Below, one piece after another: positions 7,024 through 16,094 of a stretch of DNA of 64,000 nt. Within the stretch, counting starts at the first letter, position 1, and each line of letters opens with the position of its first letter. The stretch lies in assembly GCF_030149515.1 (NCBI RefSeq), contig NZ_JASBRI010000022.1:62001-126000 (forward strand). Reading direction: 5' to 3'. The notes under the pieces were generated by a model that worked only from the letters and a program-made list of their open reading frames with translations, ran no database searches and was not told the DNA's origin. Source of the stretch: Maricaulis sp. (GTDB lineage: Bacteria > Pseudomonadota > Alphaproteobacteria > Caulobacterales > Maricaulaceae). A program made the translations under genes and the position numbers.

Positions 7024-8361
7024 ATGAGAACCGAAACAATCCTGAAATACGCAAACGAACGGGTGCCGCGCTATACGAGCTATCCCACCGCGCCACACTT
7101 TTCGCCGGATTTGGACGCCCGCGACTACGGGCAATGGCTGGCCGGACTCGATCCGAACGCGCCGGTCTCGCTCTACCTCCACGTGCCCTTCTGCCGGACC
7201 ATGTGCTGGTATTGCGGCTGTCACACCAAGGCGACGCGGCGGATAGCACCGGTAGACGCCTATGCCGATATCCTGCTCAAGGAAATCGACACGGTCGCGA
7301 ACCATACCGCCGCGCGGCTGAAAGTCTCGCACATCCACTGGGGCGGCGGCAGTCCGACCTATCTGCCCCCCCGCCGGTTCGAAGCCCTGATGGACCGCAT
7401 CCGGCACCGTTTCGACGTACTGCCCGATGCCGAGATCGCGGTCGAGGTCGATCCGCGCATTTTCGACGACGCCATGGCCTCGGCCTTCGTCGCCTCGGGC
7501 GTCACCCGCGCAAGCCTGGGCGTGCAGACGTTCGACGACAGCGTGCAGCGCGCGGTCAACCGCATCCAGCCCCGGGAACTGGTCGAGGAATGCGTGGACA
7601 TGCTGCGCGATGCCGGCGTGACGGGGCTGAATTTCGACCTGCTCTACGGCCTCCCCCTGCAGACGGTGGAGAATTGCATCGCCAGCGCCCGGATGGCGCT
7701 GGCCTTGCGGCCCGACCGTTTCTCGGTGTTCGGTTATGCCCACGTGCCGCACATGAAGCCGCACCAGTCGATGATCGCCGAGAACGACCTTCCCGGCGCA
7801 GCCCAGCGGCTGGCCCAGGCCGATGCCATCGCTGGAACCCTGGCCGCCGGCGGCCAGGTACCCATCGGGCTGGACCATTTTGCCCGCGCCGGCGACGAGT
7901 TGGCCCGGGCCCTGGAGGCCGGCGCCTTGCGGCGCAATTTCCAGGGCTATACGACCGACACGGCTCCGGCGATCATCGGGCTCGGCGCCTCGGCGATCGG
8001 CTGGCTGCCCCGGGGCTATGTGCAAAACACGGCTCATACGCACGACTGGGAGCGCCGTGTGCTGAACGGCGAACTGCCCACGGCGCGCGGCTATCGCCTG
8101 ACGCCGGAAGACCGGCTGCGCCGCTCCATCATCGAACAGCTCATGTGCACGCTGAGCGCCGACCCGGCCGCACTCGCCGCCGCGGCCGGCCTGGCGGTAC
8201 CGCAGGCCGATCTGAGCGCGTTCCAGGCCGCCGGCATTGTTGCACGCGAGGGGAGCCGTGTGATTGTCGATCCAGCCTATCGCCCACTGGTGCGCAACGT
8301 GGCAGCCGCCTATGACGAACGCCTGCAGACCTCCAGCGCCCGCCACGCCGTCGCGGTTTAG
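7024..8361 (+). CDS. hemN: Oxygen-independent coproporphyrinogen III dehydrogenase
   Basis: Radical SAM enzyme of 445 residues that decarboxylates coproporphyrinogen III to protoporphyrinogen IX without oxygen, supplying haem for anaerobic respiration. The 4Fe-4S motif is C57-RTM-C61-WY-C64 followed by GCHT, as in true HemN. The HemN N-terminal region (ERVPRYTSYPTAPHF) is present, which separates it from HemW-like proteins. The SAM-binding WGGGSPTYL motif follows. The start at 7024 is the first ATG that leaves the conserved N-terminus intact. A TTGCG-N4-CGCAA box sits 41 bases upstream, and the divergent neighbour is fixL, so both oxygen and NO signals may control it. Confidence 0.94.
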   Translation: MRTETILKYANERVPRYTSYPTAPHFSPDLDARDYGQWLAGLDPNAPVSLYLHVPFCRTMCWYCGCHTKATRRIAPVDAYADILLKEIDTVANHTAARLKVSHIHWGGGSPTYLPPRRFEALMDRIRHRFDVLPDAEIAVEVDPRIFDDAMASAFVASGVTRASLGVQTFDDSVQRAVNRIQPRELVEECVDMLRDAGVTGLNFDLLYGLPLQTVENCIASARMALALRPDRFSVFGYAHVPHMKPHQSMIAENDLPGAAQRLAQADAIAGTLAAGGQVPIGLDHFARAGDELARALEAGALRRNFQGYTTDTAPAIIGLGASAIGWLPRGYVQNTAHTHDWERRVLNGELPTARGYRLTPEDRLRRSIIEQLMCTLSADPAALAAAAGLAVPQADLSAFQAAGIVAREGSRVIVDPAYRPLVRNVAAAYDERLQTSSARHAVAV

Positions 8362-8830
8362 GCCCGAGCCATGCCTTGCACCCTCATAGTTCAGACACAA
8401 GCCTGCAGGTGCACCGGTACGAAAGGGTAGATCGGCCTTGGCGATTCGATTTTCACGATTCGTCTCCAGGCGAACCCGAGTTCGCCTCCCCTGATTGCAA
8501 CGCGATAGACACAAGCCGGGACGGACGGTCAGCCACGATCACTCGGATCGAGTTCCTGATTTGTCGATGAAAATGAGCGCGACCGCTCAACCACCCGGGA
8601 GGGTGGGAGCTATTCGTTGGACCAGTCCGCCAGATGGTGCTGGACCGACCGGAGGACGAGCACCTGATGCCAGCATTTCATGACGGCCTCACTTCACAGA
8701 ACCGTCGCGTTGGGAGGAAAACTCACGGGCAGCAAGCCGGAGATACAAGGCGCACCGCCTCCTGTTTCCGATCTGCCACGAGGACGACCGAAGGCGCCCG
8801 GGGACGGACCGGCCACGGAACCGGAAATGC
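8362..8830. other. Gap between hemN and the porin gene; no gene recognised
   Basis: About 470 bases between two converging genes. Only short open frames with no start signal or recognisable family are seen. A weak hairpin (CCACCC-GGGA-GGGTGG near 8591) has no T-tract. No repeat or RNA gene was recognised. Confidence 0.5.
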
Positions 8831-10009
8831 TCAATAGTCGAAGACGAGGCTCAGCCAGATCTTGGTCCGGTCGACCGGACCGCCCGCATCGCCGTCGAAC
8901 ACCGCCGCCTTGGCCTCGGCCGACACACGCTCGGTGAGGCTGAGCCCCGCGACCAGGTCGATCTCCGATCCGTAGCCGGTCCCGCCGTCGTCCGATGCAA
9001 AATCATGCCAGGCGAAACCCAGGCTCAGCGGTCCCGGGACGGCATGAGGAAAACTCCACTGGCCACGCAGATAAATGTCGCGCAGGCCATCCGCGGGCGT
9101 ATTCAGGAAGACATCGGCCGCACCCTGGAATTTGTGCAGCGTCGCCAGCGGCGTCTGGAAGCCTGTTATCCCGTCGCCGCCCAGAATCTCGATTCCGCCG
9201 CCCACCGTGTAGTGTCCGGCATCGTAATCGCCCTCCACGCGGAGGTAATCGAGTTCGAAACTGGCCGTATTGCCGGCATGAGCAAACTGGCGGGCGTATT
9301 CCAGCCGGTAGGCGACGGCCTCGTGCGTGCCGGTCAGCCTGAGACCGTAGGTCTGTGAGGACAGGCCCGGCGCATTCTCGAAATCGAGCAGGAGACCGAA
9401 GGCCGACAACGTCCCCAGCGGCGTCTCGCCGCGCGCTTCGGCGGCGTGCGACGCGCTGTCGAATTCGCCCGCCGGGTGATCGTCGCCGAAAATGCGGTGA
9501 ACGCGGTCGATATAGGCGTAGTCCAACGCGACAGGCCACACATGCCCGCTCCTCAGCCGGATGGCATCTACAGACTGGCTGTTCTGGCGGAAGCCGACCG
9601 GACCGGCAAAGCGCTGATCGTCCATGACGAACCATTGCCGCCCGATCGTGACACCGACCCCGCTGTCCCCGCGCCAGTCGATCTGGAAGCGGTTGAGTTC
9701 GGTGACTTCCGGATCGGCCACTACCGGATAACCAGGACGCGGTGCGACCGTGTCGGCGAAGTTGTCGATCAGATGGACCGTGTTCTCGGCCTCGACCAGA
9801 AAGGTGACCCCGTCACGCGGTGGCGTCTGCAAGCCAAAGCGCGTGCGCAGGGTCAGGGCAGAGGCTGTCTCCGGCAGACCGTCCTGGTCCACCGTTTCGT
9901 GGCGCAGGCGCATGTTGAGACTGTAGGGGTCGTGCTCCGCCTGGCCGGCCAGCGCCGGCGAGATGGCGAGCAGCGACAGGGCTGCGGATGTGAGAAGCAT
10001 GGGTTTCAT
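8831..10009 (-). CDS. Outer-membrane porin of the alginate-export type
   Basis: Protein of 392 residues with a signal peptide (MKPMLLTSAALSLLAISPALA, cleaved before GQA). An aromatic-rich beta-barrel follows, with alternating strands and a C-terminal Phe-Asp-Tyr typical of outer-membrane proteins. Features such as TIGRQWFVMDDQRFAGPVGFRQNSQSVDAIRL are what I remember from the alginate-export family (Alginate_exp). No alginate genes are nearby, so the substrate is open. Two FNR-family boxes lie 58-105 bases upstream, in the gap shared with the divergent PLP decarboxylase. This links expression to low oxygen or NO. Confidence 0.75.
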   Translation of the reverse strand: MKPMLLTSAALSLLAISPALAGQAEHDPYSLNMRLRHETVDQDGLPETASALTLRTRFGLQTPPRDGVTFLVEAENTVHLIDNFADTVAPRPGYPVVADPEVTELNRFQIDWRGDSGVGVTIGRQWFVMDDQRFAGPVGFRQNSQSVDAIRLRSGHVWPVALDYAYIDRVHRIFGDDHPAGEFDSASHAAEARGETPLGTLSAFGLLLDFENAPGLSSQTYGLRLTGTHEAVAYRLEYARQFAHAGNTASFELDYLRVEGDYDAGHYTVGGGIEILGGDGITGFQTPLATLHKFQGAADVFLNTPADGLRDIYLRGQWSFPHAVPGPLSLGFAWHDFASDDGGTGYGSEIDLVAGLSLTERVSAEAKAAVFDGDAGGPVDRTKIWLSLVFDY

Positions 10010-10066
10010 GGTCGGAGCGTCCTCGTTTTCCCGACCCAGTGTTACCCCCGCCCGGCGCGGTCCTTG

Positions 10067-10080
10067 TTGCGCTGGCGCAA
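10067..10080. promoter_or_regulatory. NnrR/Dnr-type box between porin and decarboxylase
   Basis: TTGCG-CTGG-CGCAA is a perfect palindrome, identical in all 14 bases to the box at 17128-17141 beside the NO regulator and norB. Confidence 0.78.
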
Positions 10081-10100
10081 GTGACGCGCATGACCCTGTT

Positions 10101-10114
10101 TTGATCTGCCGCAA
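10101..10114. promoter_or_regulatory. Hybrid FNR/NnrR box between porin and decarboxylase
   Basis: TTGAT-CTGC-CGCAA joins a FixK/Fnr half-site to an NnrR/Dnr half-site. It lies 20 bases from the first box and 59 bases upstream of the decarboxylase start. Confidence 0.62.
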
Positions 10115-10172
10115 AACGCCCGGCCAGGCCTGATGCGAAGACAGTCCGGCAGGATTGGAGGTGTATGCGCGC

Positions 10173-11936
10173 ATGGCACGCAAGCATGAGCGAGTGGAAG
10201 CGAAGGCCTATTTTCCAGGTCCCAAGTCGGAGAACGAGGCGTGGGTGCGCGCCGAATTCCAGGCCATTCTGGACGACTGGTTCGACTGGCGCCGGCAGTA
10301 TCGCTCGGACGACCCGGCCGCGATCGAGCCGGCGGAACGGATGACGCCCGCATTTCTGCGCGAACGCGAACGCATGAGCCAGCAGCTTGGTACGCTGAAG
10401 ACACTGATGCGCCGGGAGACCCCCACCTATTCGCCCCGCTATGTCGGGCACATGGTGTCCGAGCTGACCCTGCCCGCCCTGTTCGGCCATCTCACCGCTC
10501 TTTTGCACAATCCCAACAACACGTCCAAGGAAGTCTCGCGGGTCGGCACGGTGATCGAGGCGGAGGCGATTGCCATGCTGGCCGAGATGATCGGCTTCGA
10601 TCCCCGCCGGGCCCGCGGACATTTCACCTCGGGCGGGACGGTGGCAAATTTCGAGGGCGTCTGGCGCGCCCGCTACCGGCTCGATCACTGGCTGGCCCTG
10701 GCGCTGTGGATCGCGGAAGAGACGGGAGAGACACTCGACGTTTTCGCCTCGGCCCATATGGGCTGGGCGCGGTACAAGCGGCTGCTCGAGACGTTCGCCC
10801 CGGCCCCGGAAGACCTGCGCCGGTGCAGCGCCGTGGCCGGCAATCCGGCAGACGTGATCCGGCGCCTCTCGACGGCTTGCGGGCACGATTATGCCGGACC
10901 GGTGGTCCTGGTGCCCGGAAACAAGCATTTCTCCTGGCGCAAGGCCGCGAATGTGTTTGGCCTGGGCGAGGAGGCGTTCTGGGAAATCGCGCTGGACGCC
11001 GATGGCCGCTTCGATCTCGACGATCTCGAACGGCTGGTCGACCGGGCTGCGGCCCGGCACCGGCCCATCCTGGCCGTGGTGAGTGTTGCGGGCACCACCG
11101 AGACCGGCGAGATCGACCCCGTCGACCGCGTCGCCGACCGCCTCCAGACCTGGCGCGAAACGCGCGGCTGGCAGCTGTGGCACCATGTCGATGCAGCCTA
11201 TGGCGGCTTTCTGTGCACGATTGCCGGCGCTACAGGCGAAACCGGGCTGGCACCGGCAGCGGTTCGGGCGCTGCGCGCTATCGGCCGGGCCGATTCCGTC
11301 ACCATCGATCCGCACAAGCTGGGCTTTGTGCCATATGCCTGCGGCGCCTTCCTGGCCCGCGACCGCGATCACTACACGGTCTCCGTGTTTGCCGCGCCCT
11401 ATCTGGAACGCGAGCGGATCGCCGACGACCCCTGGACCGTGACACTGGAAGGGTCGCGGTCGGCCGCGGGCGCGGCCGCCGTCTGGCTGACCGGCCGGAC
11501 CATGGGCTTCGGCCCTGACGGGTTCGGCGCGCTGCTGGGTGGCATGGTCGATGCCGCGCGCCGTTTCCAGCGCGAGGCCCTTGCCACGGTCGCGGACCTT
11601 CACGTCCTTGGCCCTGTCGATGCCAATATCGTTTGTTTCTCGGCCGCCAGGCGCGGCGAAGCCCTCAGCCGGGCCAACCGGCGCACGCGCGAACTCCATG
11701 CCGCCCTCGGCGGGGCCGGCGAATTTGCGGTCACCACGACGACCCTCGCCGCCCCGATACACGCCCAACAGATCGCCCGCCATGTGGCGCACTGGGGCGG
11801 CGCGGCCGACGACACGCAACTGGTTCTGATCCGGTGCGTCTTCATGAACCCCTACTGGGCCAGCGAGGCGGTCCGCAAAACCCTCCTGCCCGATTTCGCC
11901 AACCTCCTGACACGCTGCCTTAACGCCATCGACTGA
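10173..11936 (+). CDS. PLP-dependent amino-acid decarboxylase (group II)
   Basis: Enzyme of 587 residues in the glutamate/tyrosine/aromatic amino-acid decarboxylase fold. The Schiff-base lysine is K382 in the motif TIDPHKLGF, preceded by HHVDAAYGGF, where the Asp binds the pyridine nitrogen. The substrate cannot be assigned from motifs. The frame is open upstream of the ATG at 10173; GTG at 10161 and TTG at 10155 are alternative starts, and the GGAGG nearby could serve any of them. It diverges from a porin gene, with two FNR-family boxes between them, so it appears to belong to the oxygen/NO regulon. A role in acid resistance or polyamine supply during anaerobiosis is speculation. Confidence 0.85.
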   Translation: MARKHERVEAKAYFPGPKSENEAWVRAEFQAILDDWFDWRRQYRSDDPAAIEPAERMTPAFLRERERMSQQLGTLKTLMRRETPTYSPRYVGHMVSELTLPALFGHLTALLHNPNNTSKEVSRVGTVIEAEAIAMLAEMIGFDPRRARGHFTSGGTVANFEGVWRARYRLDHWLALALWIAEETGETLDVFASAHMGWARYKRLLETFAPAPEDLRRCSAVAGNPADVIRRLSTACGHDYAGPVVLVPGNKHFSWRKAANVFGLGEEAFWEIALDADGRFDLDDLERLVDRAAARHRPILAVVSVAGTTETGEIDPVDRVADRLQTWRETRGWQLWHHVDAAYGGFLCTIAGATGETGLAPAAVRALRAIGRADSVTIDPHKLGFVPYACGAFLARDRDHYTVSVFAAPYLERERIADDPWTVTLEGSRSAAGAAAVWLTGRTMGFGPDGFGALLGGMVDAARRFQREALATVADLHVLGPVDANIVCFSAARRGEALSRANRRTRELHAALGGAGEFAVTTTTLAAPIHAQQIARHVAHWGGAADDTQLVLIRCVFMNPYWASEAVRKTLLPDFANLLTRCLNAID

Positions 11937-12006
11937 ATGTGCGGAGCACCAAAGAAAAGGGCCGCAGCATCGAGTGCCGCGGCCTTGCAGTTGCGGACCC
12001 GCGCGA

Positions 12007-14142
12007 TCAGAACGCCCCGCTGACCCGGGCATACAGGCCACGCCCGGCGCCGGGCAGACGATCGCCGGCTGCCACATCGCCACCGGCGACGCGATTGTAT
12101 CCGGACAGGTGTCTTTCATAGATCGCGTCGAACACGTTCTCGGCACCAAGCGTGACCAGCACATTGTCGCGGGCATACCAGTCCAGATTGGCGCCGAAGA
12201 CGGCATGGCCATCGGTAACCGTCTCGGAATTCGTGGCCGACACGCGATCCTGCCGGGCCACGAACTCGCCTTCCAGTGAAACGCTCCAGTCCGCCTGGTC
12301 ATAGGTCAGATCGAGCAGCAACCGTGCGGGTGCCATGCGGTAGAGCGGATCGTCGATATCGCGCCGTTCCCCGCGTACCAGGGAGGCAACGCCATCGACG
12401 CGCCATCCGGGTGTGATCTGCCAGCCGAAATCGGCGTCAATGCCGTAGAATTCGGCATCGACATTGGCAAAGCGCAACGGTGTGGCATCGCCATTCATGT
12501 TCGATACCATTTCCACCGGCGTATCGATCACGCCCGGCGTGGCGTCAAAGGGCACACCCTGGATGAAGCCATCGACCCGGCGGTGAAAGACGGTCGGCCG
12601 GATATAGGCCTTGTCGCCGCGCCAGTCGAAACCGGCTTCGATCGACAGGGCGATCTCGGGTTCCAGATGCAGATCGCCGACATAGGTATTGCCGTCGGCC
12701 AGACCGCCGCTGGCACCAGTGGGCAGCCAGGCATAACGCTCCACATAGCTGGGCATCCGCGTCTTGCGGGCCAGCGTCAAACGCCAGGTCACATCACCGT
12801 CGGTCTCGCGCCAGAAGCGGGCGACCGCATCGACGGTGGTTTCCTCATGCGCGCGATCGGCCATGTTGAACATGGACGCCAGCATCTGCGCCCCGGCCGG
12901 CAGGGCCGGACCGGTCGTTGCCTGGCCGGCATCGTCCTCGTGTCGGTCGGCGCGAAGGCCCAGTTCGGAGTCCAGGGAAAGGATTTCGCCGGTCCATTCG
13001 GCAAAGATGCCGGTCCGTTCGATGGCGATGTCCGGCAGGCTGCCGACAAAGAAGCCGGCATTGTCCGGATTGGTGATCAGAACATCGTGCTCGGCCTCTT
13101 CCCGGTCGATGCCGAGATCCAGAACGCCGCCCATCGCGGGAACACCGACTGCGAATTCAGCGCCCAGCGTCCGCGCATCCGCATAGGTGAAGCGGTGACG
13201 CATCGGATCGGCATTGGGACGCTGGGAGAAGTTGTTCATGCCGTGGGACACATCGCTCCAGCCCAGGGCGGCATCCAGCGTGATGCCACCGGCCATGCCT
13301 TCATAACTGAGACGCGCCATGTCGGTCTCGACAAAGTCGATATCCATGGCCAGGGCCGCAGTTCCCGTCGGTCCGGTATCCAAACGGCGATAGCTGAACT
13401 CGATCGCGTGGTCGCCGCGGGCCAGCCCGCCGCCGATCCCGTAAACGGTGCGTTCGTGATGGCTGTTGGGAATGTCCCCGCCGGAAAAGGCGATGTCGCC
13501 GCCCTCTTCATACGAGAACAGGAGCTCGGCATAGCTGCTCTCGCTGGCCGCCCCGGCTACGCCGCCGGCGGCGTAGGATCCGTCCACGCTGCGCACCGCC
13601 GTCATCGTATCGGTCTGGGCAACGGGATCATGTCCGGGACCAAAGCCGACACTCTTCAGAATGACATTGAGACCGCCACCCATGCCGGGACCGCGGCTGA
13701 CAGCAGCAACGCCCCGATCAACCTCGATGCGCTCGACCAGCGGCATCGGCGCGTAGTGCAGCGGCGGGTCCATCAGATTTGGCCCCGCGGACGTGACGGC
13801 GGCGCCATTGATGGCGACCGGCGCACGCGGGCCGAACAGGCCGCGATACTGGACCTGGCCGGAGACCGAACCATTGTCAACCAGCGCCGCACCCGGCAGG
13901 CGCGCCACCAGGCCGGCGGCATCGGGGCCGAGCACCGGCGCCTGTTCCGGCGAGACCTGGTCTTCGACGTGGATATTGGTGACGATGCGGTAGCCCGTGA
14001 CGACAATGACATCGTGCACCGCCGGTTCGACCGGTGCGTCCGGCCGCTGGTTTACATGTTCGCTGGCCTGGGCAATGCCGGACACAAGGCCGGCGGCTGC
14101 AAGTGCCGAGACACTCGCAAGGACTGTGTATCTGAAGGACAT
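12007..14142 (-). CDS. TonB-dependent receptor, copper-receptor (OprC/NosA) type
   Basis: Outer-membrane receptor of 711 residues with a signal peptide (cleaved after GIAQA), a TonB box near DVIVVTGYRI, a plug domain (VERIEVDRGVAAVSRGPGMGGGLNVILKS) and a 22-strand barrel ending in GAF. The stretch MPSYVERYAWLPTGASGGLADGNTYVG resembles what I remember of the TonB copper-receptor family, to which Pseudomonas OprC and NosA belong. It is the last gene of the nirK - pseudoazurin operon, 83 bases after pseudoazurin. Both upstream proteins need copper, so copper acquisition is the natural role. Substrate specificity is inferred from context plus remembered motifs. Confidence 0.75.
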   Translation of the reverse strand: MSFRYTVLASVSALAAAGLVSGIAQASEHVNQRPDAPVEPAVHDVIVVTGYRIVTNIHVEDQVSPEQAPVLGPDAAGLVARLPGAALVDNGSVSGQVQYRGLFGPRAPVAINGAAVTSAGPNLMDPPLHYAPMPLVERIEVDRGVAAVSRGPGMGGGLNVILKSVGFGPGHDPVAQTDTMTAVRSVDGSYAAGGVAGAASESSYAELLFSYEEGGDIAFSGGDIPNSHHERTVYGIGGGLARGDHAIEFSYRRLDTGPTGTAALAMDIDFVETDMARLSYEGMAGGITLDAALGWSDVSHGMNNFSQRPNADPMRHRFTYADARTLGAEFAVGVPAMGGVLDLGIDREEAEHDVLITNPDNAGFFVGSLPDIAIERTGIFAEWTGEILSLDSELGLRADRHEDDAGQATTGPALPAGAQMLASMFNMADRAHEETTVDAVARFWRETDGDVTWRLTLARKTRMPSYVERYAWLPTGASGGLADGNTYVGDLHLEPEIALSIEAGFDWRGDKAYIRPTVFHRRVDGFIQGVPFDATPGVIDTPVEMVSNMNGDATPLRFANVDAEFYGIDADFGWQITPGWRVDGVASLVRGERRDIDDPLYRMAPARLLLDLTYDQADWSVSLEGEFVARQDRVSATNSETVTDGHAVFGANLDWYARDNVLVTLGAENVFDAIYERHLSGYNRVAGGDVAAGDRLPGAGRGLYARVSGAF

Positions 14143-14225
14143 GACTCGCTCCGACCGAGACAAAAAGGGGGAGGGAACGGCGGCGCGCTTCGCGGGGAGG
14201 GAGGCGGCGCCGCCGCCCGTCCGGG

Positions 14226-14705
14226 CTAGTCGCCGACCGGCGGCGCGTCGCCCTGATTGGCATTCAACTGATCGAACAGGGCCTGCATGCGCTGGCGGGC
14301 CCGGCCCGGTTGCCGCACGCTGGCGGCCTCCTCGAGATTGACCGGGAGGCCGTCGCCGACCTTGATCAGCGCGATCATGCCCAGCCCGTAGTGCGGCAGG
14401 CACTTCACGCCGTAGACGCCGTCCTGGGTGAAGGTCACGCGGACCTCCTCATTCATGCGGCCCCGGAAGGTTTCGCCGCCCTCGGGCACCATGCCGGCAA
14501 TGGTCTCGGCATTGTGTGCACGATCGGTGGGCAGAAAGACGACAGTATCGCCCGGCGCGATCTCGAGATAGGCGGGCTCGAAGACCATTGTCTGGCCGTC
14601 CTCGCCCCGGTTGAGCATGTGCACTTCATGATCTTCGGCGAGGGCAGCACCTGCGGGCAGGCCGGCGGCAAAGATCGCGGCAGCAAGGAGATATTTGGTA
14701 TTCAT
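14226..14705 (-). CDS. Pseudoazurin (blue copper electron carrier)
   Basis: Periplasmic type-1 copper protein of 159 residues that would donate electrons to the nitrite reductase. A signal peptide ends at ALA before EDHEVHMLN. The copper ligands are H64, C102, H105 and M110 (AHNAET; KCLPHYGLGM). The spacings of 38, 3 and 5 residues are exactly those of the H40/C78/H81/M86 set in classical pseudoazurin. A C-terminal extension rich in Gln and Arg follows the cupredoxin fold. It lies 70 bases downstream of nirK on the same strand and precedes the copper-type receptor gene. Confidence 0.93.
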   Translation of the reverse strand: MNTKYLLAAAIFAAGLPAGAALAEDHEVHMLNRGEDGQTMVFEPAYLEIAPGDTVVFLPTDRAHNAETIAGMVPEGGETFRGRMNEEVRVTFTQDGVYGVKCLPHYGLGMIALIKVGDGLPVNLEEAASVRQPGRARQRMQALFDQLNANQGDAPPVGD

Positions 14706-14775
14706 GGTTCCAACCTTTGGATAGTTCGGGGAGATGGGGCGGCCGGCGAGCGGCCGCCCCGACTGACCGTCCGGC

Positions 14776-15813
14776 CTAGTGGCCCGAATCCTCGGAGATG
14801 CCGTCCAGCGCCTCGAAGACTTCGGGGTTTTCGGGCCCCGACACGGCGAGAATGCCGGCCAGGCCGCGCTCGACCCGCGAAAGGGCGTGATCGACGAGGA
14901 TGTAGTTCCCCGGGACTTCCAGCTGGAAGTCCACGGCCACTGCACCGCCCGGAGCGACCGTCACGGTCTGCACGTCGGAAATGGTCTCCGAGGTGAAGGA
15001 GCCGAACGGGTAGATTTCGTCGAAAATCTCGCCGATGACATGGAAGGACGAGGTCTTGTTGGGTCCGCCCACACCGAAGAAGATGCGTACAGTCTCGCCG
15101 ACCTCGGCCTGCAGCGGATTGTCGCGCAGCGCGCCGGCCGCGCCGTTGAAGACGTAGTATTCCGGATCCTCGTCCAGCAGCTTGTCGATACTTTCCGTCA
15201 GAAGGCCCGGCGTGCCGAACTCCTCTTCAGTATAGATCTCGCCCTGCATGACGTAGAATTCGCGGTCGACCTCGGGCAGGCCGCCTTCCGGCTCGACGAC
15301 GATCAGGCCGTACATGCCGTTGGCAATGTGGCTGGCGACCATCGGGGTGGCGCAGTGATAGACATAGACGCCGGGATTGAGCGCCTGGAAGACGAAGCCG
15401 CGGGTTTCGCCTGGGCCGGCCAGCGTGGCCGGCGCACCGCCGCCCGGACCCGTCACGGCGTGAAAGTCCACATTGTGCGGCATCAGGCTGTCTTCGGCAT
15501 TGGTCAGACGAACCTCGACCGTATCGCCGACACGCACGCGGATCATGGGGCCGGGCACGCGCTCGTTGAAGGTCCAGTAGGTATAGGTCGTGCCGTCAGC
15601 CAGCTGGCCTTCCAACTCGACCGTTTCCAGTTCGACGAGATGGCGCTGCGGTCCCTGGGCGGTGATCGGCGCGGGAACTTCTGTGGGGTCGCGAACGATG
15701 TTGGCGGCCTCCTGTCCGTAGGCCAGGGGCGCCGAAACATAGGCGACCGCGGCGATGGCGCAGGCCGTGGCCGTGCCGAGCAGGAACAGGTCTTTGAGGC
15801 TGCGGGTCTTCAT
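14776..15813 (-). CDS. nirK: Copper nitrite reductase NirK (class II)
   Basis: Periplasmic enzyme of 345 residues reducing nitrite to nitric oxide. It has an N-terminal signal (residues 1 to about 33) and two cupredoxin domains. Type-1 copper ligands are H113, C154, H162 and M167. Type-2 ligands are H118, H153 and H309. The catalytic Asp116 (HNVDFH) and His258 (SSFHVIG) are present, so it should be active. The Cys-to-His spacing of eight residues (YHCATPMVASHIANGMYG) is the class II form, one shorter than class I. It is first of three genes, with pseudoazurin and the copper-type receptor after it. An FNR-family box and a 65-bp element shared with fixK lie upstream. Confidence 0.96.
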   Translation of the reverse strand: MKTRSLKDLFLLGTATACAIAAVAYVSAPLAYGQEAANIVRDPTEVPAPITAQGPQRHLVELETVELEGQLADGTTYTYWTFNERVPGPMIRVRVGDTVEVRLTNAEDSLMPHNVDFHAVTGPGGGAPATLAGPGETRGFVFQALNPGVYVYHCATPMVASHIANGMYGLIVVEPEGGLPEVDREFYVMQGEIYTEEEFGTPGLLTESIDKLLDEDPEYYVFNGAAGALRDNPLQAEVGETVRIFFGVGGPNKTSSFHVIGEIFDEIYPFGSFTSETISDVQTVTVAPGGAVAVDFQLEVPGNYILVDHALSRVERGLAGILAVSGPENPEVFEALDGISEDSGH

Positions 15814-15879
15814 GATGTGCCCTCCTTGGTGAGCATGTGTTCGATGGAGCCGGTTTAGGATGCGAGGCCGGCCGCTGAC

Positions 15880-15893
15880 TTGCGCTTGAACAA
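15880..15893 (-). promoter_or_regulatory. NnrR-like box upstream of nirK
   Basis: TTGCG-CTTG-AACAA has one perfect half-site and one degenerate half, about 73 bases before the nirK start codon. This is a plausible activator position for NO-responsive control. Confidence 0.55.
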
Positions 15894-15990
15894 AAGAGAG
15901 CGCGTTTGCTTCAACCGCTTGCCGGTACAGTCGGGGATTGCGCACAGGGGAGAGGTTGGCCGCACCCCGCCGCCAAGGCGGTGTACAGCC

Positions 15991-16055
15991 TGTTTCCCAG
16001 ATCGAATGGCCGGATAAAATTCGGAGCATTGCGTACGCGTTCCTACCTATGCGGG
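15991..16055 (-). promoter_or_regulatory. Element shared with the fixK promoter region (possible FixJ target)
   Basis: It aligns without gaps to 4624-4688 upstream of fixK, in the same orientation relative to the downstream gene (here nirK, about 180 bases away). GCGTACGC at 16031-16038 is the palindromic core. It suggests direct oxygen control of nirK by the same factor that controls fixK. Confidence 0.5.
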
Positions 16056-16094
16056 AACGGCGTACCGCCGCGTGTTTTCGGATGTTGTGCCCGT

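Noticed and set aside
6703-8514. Antisense open frame of 603 codons over hemN and the fixL start
   Set aside because: It mirrors an unmistakable hemN, its translation is rich in Arg, Gly and His with no domain, and long antisense frames are common in high-GC DNA. The same applies to 1637-2947, 9813-12302 beyond the porin, 12583-14229, 17535-19262, 20239-22281, 26742-28850 and 56531-58126.
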